A stretch of DNA of 64,000 bases from Dryococelus australis. Its lineage: Eukaryota > Arthropoda > Insecta > Phasmatodea > Phasmatidae. Location: assembly GCA_029891345.1 (NCBI GenBank), contig CM056995.1, forward strand, positions 214,713,547-214,777,546, read 5' to 3'. Positions 21,575 through 32,764 of this stretch are shown piece after piece (within the stretch, counting starts at the first letter, position 1; each line of letters starts with the position of its first letter). Below the pieces are notes generated by a model that saw only the letters and a list, made by a program, of their open reading frames with translations, was not told the DNA's origin and ran no database searches. The translations under genes were made by a program, and so were the position numbers.

Positions 21575-24440
21575 ACAACCCCCAGCGCTTGCCCTAGGAG
21601 GAACTAAACCTATCTTTCCTGAATCTCTTGTCTGCATAATGGCCCCTGGTTCCATATTATCAACAGCAAGATAGTTCCATATTGCAAATATCAAATAAAC
21701 CATGGCTACCTCAAAACAATCATATGTAAAAATGTTTAATATGGTACATTTTGTAGCCTACAATTTCCAGGACTACCTGCTCTGTTAATAATATAAATAT
21801 TTCTAATAAGCCAATTAAAACATTCAAAAACTGACGACACAAAAACGTCTTCAGACCACTACCGCCATTACACAACTGGCGACACCAACGGTTATGCGGA
21901 GCTAAGGACAACCCGGTATACTAGTTCTAGTGGTCTCCAATAGAGTGCATCTAAATTGTCTCCAAATATTATGGGATTCCATATTATCAGCAGGGTTCCA
22001 AATTACCACCTTGTACTGCAGCTGTCAGTAGCATAGAACACGACTTTGTTTTGGGAACAACCAAAGGTCCTTACCCACGTTAGTGAAAATGGAGTTTACG
22101 TCCCATTCTTTTAAATAAAAGAACATTTTCAGGTCAAAATAATTGGTATTTATAATTCTCAAATAATTGTATTGGCAGCTATAAGAGCAGGGAGGCTTCC
22201 ATTATCTGAGTTATGGACACACTACTATAGCGAAATGCTTCTAAAAAACCAACGACTTCATCACATACAACAGGTAGCCACAACGGTGTCGCCACACCCC
22301 TTTAAAACACCGAAACACGGGGAATGGTGATATGTACTTTAATTGTTATCATCGTGTACGCTGACATCCTGCTCATTTGAACAGAATGAATAAAGTCTTG
22401 CAGTCTGTTCAGGAAGTGCCGTATCCCTTTCCCGCAACACATCTTAAAAAGAAGTACCATCAAATGTCTGCTTGGACAGGTATTTCTCTCAGGATCACGA
22501 CCGAGAGAGGCACAAAGAATACATAAGGGAAAAATTGGACAAAAGGGTTATCTATGCCGCACATACATAGTACAATTTATAACTTAGCTTTCACTTTAAA
22601 AATGTAGAATTATAGATGTTTTCGAGGAAACACCAGGCATCTCGTGTCTAATGATTCTATGACATTGACATCTGCAGTATAATAGCTAGTGTCAATACTT
22701 ATCATGAGTACCAATTGGCCCACTACACTAAACACATCATATTTAATGTGTAGTTTTCCCTTGGTCTAACTGCTGTTTTGCTGCTTCGATGGTTCTTGGT
22801 TCTATACCTGCTCGCCTTCCAGCATCATCAAAAGGCTCCAAATTAACTATTAACACGAAAAATACCTACAATATCTCACCCAAATAAAGCATTACCCATA
22901 GAAGGTCTGGCACAAGATCCACACTCTGCAAAACATACCTAGTACTCTCATCTGAACGTGGTTGTACCACAGTTGCTGGAATAACAAACGCTTTCTGTTA
23001 GTAAAGACTAATTATTACAGGCGGTATCACAGTTTCGTTTCTCTCTCATTCCATTGCTTTTTTTAATTGTATATTTCTTTTCCATACCCTCTGCTCTCCT
23101 CGTTCTCATCATACAACCTTTCTTTTTGTTAAAAGTCTATTCCTGTATAAGACCTCGGTCACATTAACGTGTTGTTTCTATTTACCACAGGCAGTTATTA
23201 TATTAAAGTTAACTGTGGAAGTCTTGTCTAATATTCTGAAAGGTCTTAGCAATTAAAAAAATTTTTCTTTGTTTAGGCATCCAGGCATCCCTTCGTTCTA
23301 TAAGTTAACTCTACCACCGACCAGTATCCTGACAGCCGTTATGTTTTGTTGAATTTTCATTCCCTGTCATATGCTGCCTTCCATAGATTTTCTTTCGCTA
23401 CTCGGGATTCCTCCACTCATAACAAAATGTTTATATTGTTTTTTCTCTTAAAGTATATGCCTTAGTCTCGCAGTATTTTCTAATGGAAGATTTATACAGT
23501 GGCCATGTACTGTAAAGAAGGAAAGAGCAACGTCATCCTTGTAGATAAATATGTTGGACCTATATATTGAACTTGATGCTGTTTGTAGACATTGTAGGAT
23601 GAGCCAGTAGTGGCATACCTGTTCCTGGATAACATGTGTCGAAATTCTTAGTGTATGTATAAACATACCTGCATTATTTATATAGTGTAGGCTGAACCCA
23701 TATTAATGTTTTTGGAGAAATTCTAGCCTCTCGGAGCTGTTTTTGCCTATATATGAAACACAAAATTAATGTATATGGTGTATCCGATGTCAGACGATGC
23801 AAGTTGACTTGAACAAGACACGTTTACGCCTTCTTGTACAAGAATGTGAACCGTGTGTAAACGGGCTTAAATAAAGAAGTTCCGCCGGTTGAGCTGTGGA
23901 AGATATTACAGTAGTATGCCTACAATGCATAAAGAACTAATTCGTCCCATATCTTCTGATCCCTACTAAGAAAGTAAGACATCAAATTGACAAAAATTTG
24001 GTCGTTCAATTGTTAAGTAGTCTGTATAGTTCTAATTTAGTAAAGTGCACAATTTTCTTGGATTAGTTTAGAAGTAATTTTTTATAATCTGCCAATCGAG
24101 AGATTTTCTGGGACACCGTTATGAAATATCTGGCTATCATCTGTGCAGAATGCTTCATGGTATTTAGAAAAGGCCTCCTGGAAAATCGCTTTGTACTTAT
24201 TGCCTACACATGTAGAATTAGATCGAAGAATTAAAAAATAAATTTGGAAAGGACACTTAACATCCTGAATCCTCTGGAGTGGTGCAGGTTGTTGCCAGTG
24301 GCTCACTTTTTTTCACATTCCTCTAGATTATATATTCTGCTTTTGCTTTGGTGTTCTGCAAAAATGGTAAATTGTTATATACGGATATAATTTTTAATGT
24401 CATAGCAACTAGAACCACTAGCGTGTTCTCATTTTTTATC
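21575..24440. other. AT-rich non-coding DNA
   Basis: No recognisable gene. The phrase ttccatattatca(a/g)cag occurs at 21650 and 21979, suggesting a small local duplication. ORFs of up to 75 codons look like chance. Confidence 0.4.
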
Positions 24441-24445
24441 CTCGA

Positions 24446-24672
24446 TGGGAATGCAGTGCCTAGAGCGCTCGCCTCACACCAAGGCAAAACTGATTCGATT
24501 CCCGGTGGGGTCGCTCCCGAATTTTTGCAAGGGTAAATCGCGCCCTGCGATGCCATTAGTCGGCGGGTTTTCTCGAGGATCTCCAGTTTCCCCCGCCCTT
24601 TCATTCCGGCGCTGCTCGATACTCGCCTCGTTTTACCCTCATCGACTTTCAAGACCCCAGTGTTAAGGGCCT
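24446..24672 (+). mobile_element. SINE family A, copy 2 (plus strand)
   Basis: Starts with a tRNA-like head: agagcgctcgcctcacacca, then a B-box-like gattcgattcccgg (24491-24504). The body follows in family order: ggtcgctcccgaatttttgc, cgatgccattagtcgg, cgggttttctcgaggatct and tttcattccggcgctgctcg. The tail ends ctttcaagaccccagtgtta. The 129-codon minus-strand ORF across it is the reverse translation of the SINE, not a gene. The copy has lost several bases of the A box. Confidence 0.85.
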
Positions 24673-25085
24673 TCCCTAGTGCCGTGGAAACACCTGAAAG
24701 GCTACCGAGCATGTGTTTTCCGGGTGGAATGGGCGTGTTCTGTCTCCCGCTGTGAGCCTACCCAGGGTGTGGAAGTGGGGATGGCTGTGTGGACAAGAGA
24801 GGGAAGGATGCTCAAAGCAATCTGCGCGCTAGCATTCGTCCCGAGCCCAGAGCAGCGACAGGCAGCCAACACGGCTACTACCTGCCACTCTGGTCTGGCA
24901 CACTTTCCCTCATAAACACAGCAACCCATCCACCACTGTCACAAGCCGCGGCTTTGCTGGTTTGACTGGCGGGCTGTCTGTGTTGCGCCAGGACGTGCAG
25001 GGCGTCCTGACCTCTTGGCTATGTGTTCTCTGCGGTCTGGGGAGGGAAACTTCCTCTAGCCCGCAGAGAGATACGAATGCTGCAA
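24673..25085. other. GC-rich island, no recognised gene
   Basis: Markedly less AT-rich than its surroundings. Short ORFs overlap on both strands with no family resemblance. Could be an old LTR or a promoter region. Confidence 0.3.
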
Positions 25086-25141
25086 CCGCCTGGGTGGTAT
25101 AAAGGCCCGCGCACCGCCTGGGTGGTATAAGGGCCCGCGCA
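25086..25141 (+). promoter_or_regulatory. Tandem 28-bp duplication, each copy with a TATA element
   Basis: Two direct copies of ccgcctgggtggtataaagg + cccgcgca begin at 25086 and 25114. The first has tataaagg, the second tataaggg. A GC-rich, TATA-centred context followed by acaccccagctctgagcttc resembles a core promoter such as that of an LTR. I find no coding region downstream, so this may be a solo regulatory remnant. Confidence 0.45.
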
Positions 25142-26619
25142 CACCCCAGCTCTGAGCTTCGGCAATGATAGAAAAGGCGGCCACTATCACAAGCGGTTTG
25201 TAATGACGAGCATTGAGGCAAGTTCCTTCTGCACTCTCAGCAGCGGGCTAGCATGCAGCCGGCGCTGCGATAAGACAGTCATGCCACTTGCAATATTCTT
25301 CGCTCAAACAATTCACATGTTAGGTTGAAAGAGATGTCTCTGGACGAAATAAATCCCATTTCAAATAGAGTAAATTCCTATTATGTTTGGCCTAAAGTAC
25401 TGCAACCAGTTAATAACATAAAAATTAACACGCAATAATACATTCATAGACACTGAAAAATCACATAATAAACGGACTGTACAAAAGTAGTCATGTAATA
25501 TGTTAACAAAATAATTATAATAATCGAAAATATGGTTGTTGTGGGTTTGGAAATAAAAATAGATTTTAGTAAAATGAATTACTATATTAATAGAAAAGTT
25601 GAATGAATAATGTACAATTCCATTTTTTCTTTGCATTATTATAACATAGAGGTTTGACAAGGCACTCGGTCAATATAACGTTTGCTAATTCATAGAACAA
25701 ACACATCAATATCCAAATAACATCTACGAAATTACAATAGACTAATGATAAATGATAATCACGATATTCCCGTACATTGCCTGTGCACATGTCACACAAC
25801 GGAACCTCGTCAAGAACATATTACAAATTCATTAAAAAGAACGTATGCCTAAAATTACACATGGAAATAGTAATCCCAAAAATATATCAATATAAACTGT
25901 GAAACCTCCTTATTCTACATCTTATCACTGTGCAGACCTTCAGTGAAATACTCTCACAATATAATTAGAAAGCTTATATAAGTACATGCGAAAGCTTGCT
26001 GCTAACTTTAGTGAAAAGAAAAATACTGAAAGTAAATTTAATTTTCAAAAATCTACAAATACACTGCATGTTATTTTTAACAAGTAATGTTATTTGCTCA
26101 ACTTGAATTAAAAGCAAATTTCTGAAAATATAGCATACTATATTTATTTTATTAAATATATATGTATAAAATTTAATGACCTATTTTGTGTAAAAACATA
26201 ATATTATCTGTGAAAAACAGGATTCAGGTATTAAAAGTGCTATACATTTGTTTAACTACTTTGTATCAAATTCTGTGAATTATCATTGGCCAAATAGGCA
26301 TAAGCTTAAAACCACATCGAAATGCGACTTTCTGTAATGTTATTTGAAAATACCATAATTAAGCAAGTACCAAAAATAACACTGTAACAAAATGTTTTCT
26401 AGTAGGCAAAACTTCCTAACCTGCAATGGAAGTTATTAGGCGATTTAGTTTGGGAAACTTGCAAAACTGTTAAAAAGAATCTGACACTTAGCACACATCA
26501 TGCAGTCTACATATACAGAAGTGTTTAGCAGAGCTACTATAAGAATTGGTAAAGGGCACTACAGTAAGCAGATAAGTCTACAAAAACCAGTTATGGGGAA
26601 TCTAGATGCGTGTGGAACA
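25142..26619. other. AT-rich non-coding DNA
   Basis: Nothing recognised. Minus-strand ORFs at 25.36-25.8 kb are AT-driven (Ile, Asn, Tyr, Phe) and without motifs. Confidence 0.45.
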
Positions 26620-27610
26620 CAGTGGCGATGCGTGCTATAATTTCATGGGCAAGCTAATGTGTGCAGGGGGCAGTAGTGGCGTTGATCTCCCCAATAAAGG
26701 CAGAGAGGGGTCCGGGGGTCCTCCCCCGAGAAAATTTGGATTTCAAGGGGCAAAATGGTGCCAATTAAACATTTTTTCGTACCTAAATATAAAATACACC
26801 ACTTGTAAAAAAATTAATATACTTTAACATAAAATTTCCTCGAGTGAAAAATATTACAAAGATACCTTCATCAAACCCGGAACCTTGTCCACTCAAAATG
26901 AATATTATTTTAATACTCGTCGACAGTGAGGTATTTACATAGGGAGCAATTTTGTTTGTACGGAAGTGTAGACAGGAAAAATGATTATTCGTTTGTGTAA
27001 CGATGGAAAGCAGTCAACTCGAACGAGCAGGAGGCAGGAAAAAAAACGCAGCAGGTAGAGTGCGCATCAAAAGAGAAGATTCTTCTCGCACAGAGTGAGG
27101 GGAGGAAGCACAGAAGGGGAGGTGTCGAGTGATAGCCTACATGAGGGAGGGAACACGAGAGGGAGTGTAGCCGAAGTCATAACAGCCGAGCTGAAAATAT
27201 ATGTAACCTTATCCTTTCGCCTATGTAAGTTACCGTTCGTATCGTGCAGCTATATTTCGCCAGAAATAAACCGATGATTACATTTCAACCAGCTGCAGCA
27301 CAGTTGCGAAGATATAGGGACACATGAGCAGATCATGCGGTGTATGTGCGAAGACCGACCACGGGTGTAACAGGTGTTTACGATACCTTACTGTCCTTGA
27401 ATTGCTAATCAGTGTAATTTGGCGCACCGACACTGAACCTTGTCACCCAGAGCGATAGTTCGCGCCACAAAGATTGTCTCGCAACCCAATACAGACGTAA
27501 TACGCCTAGATTAGACAACACACACATCCCACATGCCACGTCACTAAATAGCTACAGGAAAATGTGTTATGAAAAGTCGTCTGAACATGTGGTATTGATA
27601 AATTGAAACA

Positions 27611-28040
27611 TGTAAAGGCTGTTCACGATAAAGTGAGAACTTTTAAAATCAACCTTAGAAAAAAATCACTCCTCCTACCAACATATACTTTAACGGGTAC
27701 CCTGAGTGCATGCGTCCAGTAAAGTTGGTAACTATTGATGGGAAGTAGTTCTGTATCTTATCGTCGAATAAGAAATGTTAGGTATTCATTTCTGACAAAT
27801 TGAATTTTTTATTTCTATTTCTGTTAATTTTTTAATGCATCAAAGTGTAAAAATTAGCAAATTTGTTAGATATTTACTTTTCACGTAATTTAACTATTTC
27901 ACTTGACCGACGCATGAAGAAAGAGATGAAGCTCACGGCAATGTTAATGTTACATAAGGCGGAAGACTACACAACGTGCATACAAGTAGATTTTAAGCAG
28001 GGTTTCAAAAGTTCTCATTTTACCGTGAATAGCCTTTACA
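27611..28040. mobile_element. MITE with about 30-bp terminal inverted repeats, nested in the hAT element
   Basis: The left end is tgtaaaggctgttcacgata + aagtgagaac; the right end (reverse complement of 28040 back) is tgtaaaggctattcacggta + aaatgagaac. That is three mismatches in 30 positions, and similarity fades further in. About 430 bp long with no ORF. Flanks are aaaca and tagct, so no clear target duplication; a TA site may have been used. Confidence 0.75.
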
Positions 28041-28659
28041 TAGCTTTATTGTACTTATAGAGCAAATATTTACGTTAGTCTTGAAATGTGCATTTAAATT
28101 AATGCATATACGCGTTTTTCCAGTCTGACCAGTGTCCGAGGTCATTGCTTGTACTGATATAGCAAATGCCATAATCATATTAGAAAAAGACTTGATTAAA
28201 ATAGTCGCAAACTCGTGACTGCAACCATATTAAACATAACTTTCATTATGCTTAATCTTAATTTTATACCATACATACTGAAATCGAGAGTTTACAAGGA
28301 ATCATCACAGGTACGGAGTTAGATAGTATATTACAGCATTGCATTAACATTTCTGATAACTGAGCTCAGATTACACTTATAATTATATCTGCAAATATTC
28401 ACGTCACAATTAATATTCAGTAAATTAATGTTTTAACGTAAATTAATATTACACAAATAGTAAATGACAAATTCGAATTAATAATTTTACAGACATTTTT
28501 ACAAACTCACGTACGATGCGCAACATCCCAGCTGTTTGAATCACTACCAAGTCGCTCAAAGCAGCATACACTCTTCACTAGTATTTGCGTTGTTGGTACA
28601 CCGTAGAAGGAGTAGGGGATTTGAAACAACGAACAACCCTAATTTTTTTGTACACAAAA

Positions 28660-30664
28660 TCAATCTTTTTCTTCTTCTTTTTTTTCGAATTCCGCCGTGA
28701 CACGTTCATAAAAAATCGACGGCAATTTTTCATTTTTTAAAACGTTTCTTTTCAATGGAGATAAGTGCACCACGAGCATAGAGTCTATTTTGCCAAATTG
28801 TGTTTCGTTTGTCTTTATTCGTTTCAGTATTGAAAAAGAACGCTCCACAGATGACTTGTACATGGTATTGTTGCCACTAACATACATAATTTATGGAACT
28901 GTGGGAGAGCATCTTGTAAATCATTTCCATGAATGTATTTAAGACAATTTTGAACACTTCTGGTTTTCATGGCATCTCGACTATACACAACTTTTAGTTC
29001 AGACCGAAGCTTATCAGGGTCAAAGTAACTGCCGTAGTATTCGATTAGGGATTTCAACTGGACCTCAGGAAAACTATGAGAAAACTCCTGAAATTTTGTA
29101 GCATTTACAAGTTCTAAAAATCTTAATTTGTTCATGTTTTCGAAGCGTGTTTCGATTTGTGTTAAGATGTTGTCTAATATTTCGGCGTAGCCTGGAATAC
29201 TCTCGCTTTGGGTCTACTTCGTCTTTGCATTTCCGATTTTTTTTTTTTACATACAAATTTAAGTGTGTCAGAGAAAACATTTTCAAAATCGTGTCTAAGT
29301 TAACATAGAAATACTTTCGTTTCCTGTATCTCCTGAATACAAAAACTGATGTCCAGTTGTTTGCTCTGAATTACGTTATATAGGTGTCCAGTGCTATCAA
29401 AAATCTTAGAAAACAAAACTAGGAAAAACACATTCTCTAAAGTTTCTAGAAAACTCATGAAACCTTTTTCTGAAGAAATAGTGTCACTATCCCATTCCTG
29501 TGGATTTTCCGATATTGTGGAAAACATTTCTAAGAGGGAATCCCGATTGTAGAATGCACTTTGAACAAGACTGTCATTATAATTCCATCTTGTTGGCGCA
29601 ATACCTGGAAGCTGTTTCCCAACTATCTTATCTAGCAATGATACCCCTTAGAAGAGTGCGGAAAAAAAAAAAAAAAAAAAAAAAAAGGAGACAGTCCGGA
29701 AAGGGTACTGAAAAACACTCTTCGCTTGTTAATGTTATTTACGGCCTGGGTTAAGACAAGATTCGAAACATGTGCTGCGCAATGTACAAACAATGCACTG
29801 GAAAATTTGTCATGTACTAGTTTCTGTACGCCATTTAAGTCTCCCGCCATTACTGCAGCTCCATCATAAGACTGCGCCACATGTTTACTGCCAGAGTTAG
29901 TTGTCGTAACAAATTCAATTGAATGACTTGCTATGGCTACCGCAGACCTATCACAGCTAACACCAGTGAATCCACAAAGCCGTTCATTGATCTCTCCATC
30001 ACTCGTAACAAATCTAAAAACAGTGGACAACTGAGAAAGTTTGGCACAGTCCGACGTCTCATCAAGTAAAATTGAAACGAAAACGGATTTTTCAATTTCA
30101 TTTTTAATTTTATCTAACACAATATTTTGAGTGGGTTCTATTAGGTCGTTCTAGAAATTGCATGAGAGGCCAGAAAATACTATGGACGCCTCAAGGTGCT
30201 GCGACAATGCTTGATCATAAGTCGCAATTAAAGAAAGCAACTCAAAATAATTGCCACGATTTTCTCATTCTTTTGTCTCATCATGGCCACGGAAAGGCAG
30301 TTCCTGTACACCCAAGAAACAAACATCTAGGCGCTATTAAACGCTTAAACATTTCTCTGTTTCTTTTAACTTTTTCGTTATGTCGCTATGTGCTTAATTG
30401 TTTGAAACTATCTAGACCAAAATCAACTCTATTTTTACCAAATTATTTAAGAGACAAAAACGAATTTATGTGAACTTCAGAACGCTCGTGTTTTAGAACA
30501 GCATTGCACAGATTGTTAAGGTCACGATACCCAGTTGCAGTCCACGTGTTAACAGCCTTTGAAAACAATAAACATGGCCAGCAACATAGTTTGATTAGGC
30601 TGTTACATCCAGCTAACCACGAGTGTTTCTGATAAAAAAAATTTTTTTTGGAAATGACGTACAA
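28660..30664 (-). pseudogene. hAT transposase (ZMYM1-like, TTF zinc finger + DUF4371 + dimerisation domain), broken
   Basis: The order of domains is complete on the minus strand. A TTF-type zinc-finger region (about 30640-30450) has CCWPCLLFSK and TATGYRDLNNL. Next comes a linker in shifting frames. The RNase H-like core at 30120-29632 has SILLDETSD and, later, QSYDGAAVMAG and HCAAHVSNLVL. PTRWNYNDSLVQSAF lies at about 29600. Last is the C-terminal hAT dimerisation block SSVERSFSILKRIKT (28845-28800). The normal protein is 600-700 residues, which fits the about 2 kb span. At least four frame changes and several stops interrupt it, and a 25-T run on the coding strand has expanded a Phe codon pair. 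Neighbours are only the element's own ends. It is clearly inactive. Confidence 0.9.
29662..29686. repeat. A25 homopolymer within the hAT transposase
   Basis: Twenty-five consecutive A on the plus strand (T on the coding strand) fall where the protein has FF, so the coding frame reads poly-Phe. This looks like replication slippage inside a dead gene rather than an insertion. Confidence 0.9.
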
Positions 30665-31439
30665 AATTACCTTTCTTGCGTGTTGTCGTGATCGTAAGTT
30701 CAGGTGTCAGCCTACCCTCTTTTATAATGTCACATATTTCCTGAAAAGTGGAAGCACTGCTGGAAAAATGCTACACTCGTAATCCACACACACCACACTT
30801 ACATCCACATGTTTCTGTTGCACTCATTCTATCTACTCGGTTCTCAGTCTCACACGGTAATTTTGTAATATTTATGTAGGGTATACATCGCGCACGAATA
30901 TGTATAACGTTCTCAGCACCAAAACGAAATTAAATTAAAACAATACGATTCGTGTTGTACGCCCAAACTTGCTCACGCATCGATCTAGTTACTGTAAACT
31001 ATACGACACCAACTGCCTGCGGTTAGGCCAGCTTCGGCTATGTCCGCTTCAGTTCGGTGAATAAAGCACTACCATCGTAGCTTCTGACACAGGTTGACGC
31101 AGCCATAAGTCCCCGTTCCTCCCCGGGCGGTCTTCCTACCCTGCCATCCCCTCCGTCGGCCGGGAAACCATTGCGACCGCCTACCTGCTGAAATCATTAC
31201 TTACAGCCCTTCTGAACATCTTGGTTTTGCTAGCCAACGAGTTGTTTTCTTATAATGTACAGTATTGTGTCCTGAGTAGAATGTGTACTGCATTAGGGAA
31301 AAGTTACCTTAAAGTAAATATAAGTTGGAATTTAATATTTATTTTAAATATAACACTGTCAGGAAACTGTCTGGGCAAGCACTGCTTGCCTTGCTTGCCC
31401 TAACGATATGCGACTGACACCCATACCAGTTTTCATATT

Positions 31440-31540
31440 ACTTGTACACTATACACTGGTATGGAAAACTCGCGGACAATTGCTTAGTTGCACAATATGC
31501 ACTGGTATAGAAAATTAGAGGATATTTGTTACCGTGTATA
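31440..31540. repeat. Two diverged 49-bp tandem units
   Basis: acactatacactggtatgga (31446) and acaatatgcactggtataga (31494) each continue with aaa-(c/t)t..gcgga/agga and (c/t)aattgctta / atttgttac. Located just outside the hAT right end. Confidence 0.5.
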
Positions 31541-32764
31541 GATATACGTAAATTGTGTTCATGCATGTTCACATGGCAAACAAATTAATAAAAATAAATT
31601 TAATTTCAAATATTTAATTGAATAAATTAATGCAACATATTTGATGTTTTGCACTTTCAGTATGATTGGAAAATTTTTATGTTCCAAACACGACCTAATT
31701 TAAAAAAAAAAAAATTACCACAATTTACTTTTACTGGCTTGGGTGTTCAAATGGTCTAATGGGAAGACAGTTTGATTTAGTACGCTAAATGTCCCTAATT
31801 CTTATCCCGTAAAATACATCTCTCAATTGCTGCCACGATATTATGAAATATGTAGATACGGAACATTGCACGCTATTATTACACACTTTCAAATAAACAC
31901 ATGTTTTTCCTTTAACAATAATACCATAAAAAACCCAGCATCCTTAAACATGACTTGTTAGTAAAAATTGTTCAGATTCCAACATTCTAATGCCAGTACT
32001 AAATTTAGATCGCTGCTACACTGAAAGTCGACCACACGACTGACCCTGAAAGTTTCTCTCCATACATTGTTCTAATTTCCGGTGAAAAAATAATTGGCAT
32101 ATCACATTGCAATGCAATGGTAGCTATAATTATCACACAGTCAATTTCTTGCATTAATATAATATCCATAAGAAAATCAATTCATTAAATTTCTTGTTAG
32201 GACGTTTTGTAATACGTATACAGTTCGCTAACTGTATCCTGAGTATAGATAGCACTGACACACATTACTTATTGCTCATAACATGTATTTGTACTACCAA
32301 CGTAGATAAATTTCTTGCAGTCAGAGTTAATTTTATCCCATACATATACAGTAAGCAAAGCCTTTACTATTCTATTGAAACTTCTAATAAAATCAAATAA
32401 TTATAAGCTGCTGTGTATATCTACAACATACTAACATTTTAAATTAGTATTTTGAGGTTCGTTTTTGCTTTCATTCAACCAGCATGTCCTTGCCGCATAG
32501 TTTCCACGAATACACCGAAGAAAAAATCACAAACGCAGCTAATACTCTGTGTACTACCAACTTGACCGAAAATGAATTATTGTTTTCATAACTCACCTAC
32601 TGAGTTTTGTTACGAGAAAACACATCTCCATCATTAAAGATAGCTGTCTTCTTCTGCAGCGACACATCTTTGCCAAAGTTTCACAATGCATGCCTTACCA
32701 TTCCTGTCACTAATACATTTCGCCTATGTTTTTCTACTGAGTTGTTGAGTCTAAACTTATCCAG
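31541..32764. other. AT-rich non-coding DNA
   Basis: Nothing recognised. Confidence 0.45.

Larger units (their letters stand above)
26620..31416 (-). mobile_element. Decayed hAT transposon (ZMYM1/DUF4371 type), about 4.8 kb
   Basis: The transposase remnant at 28660-30664 lies between two putative ends of the same type. The left end, from 26620, is cagtggcgatgcgtg and then gggcaagc at 26647. The right end, read from 31416 on the other strand, is cagtcgcatatcgttag and then gggcaagcaaggcaagc. The right end also holds a hairpin, gggcaagcactgcttgcc (31373-31390). A ggggtccgggggtcctcccc segment at about 26706 near the left end is of a kind common near hAT ends. The terminal repeats are diverged and I see no 8-bp duplication outside them, so the exact borders are uncertain. 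A MITE (27611-28040) sits inside. Confidence 0.6.

Noticed and set aside
21094-21578. 160-codon Cys/Phe/His-rich minus-strand ORF
   Set aside because: Read-through of the AAGATGGC minisatellite; repetitive composition and no motif.
24323-24712. 129-codon minus-strand ORF
   Set aside because: It is the reverse reading of a SINE family A copy; the same sequence recurs elsewhere as non-coding repeat.
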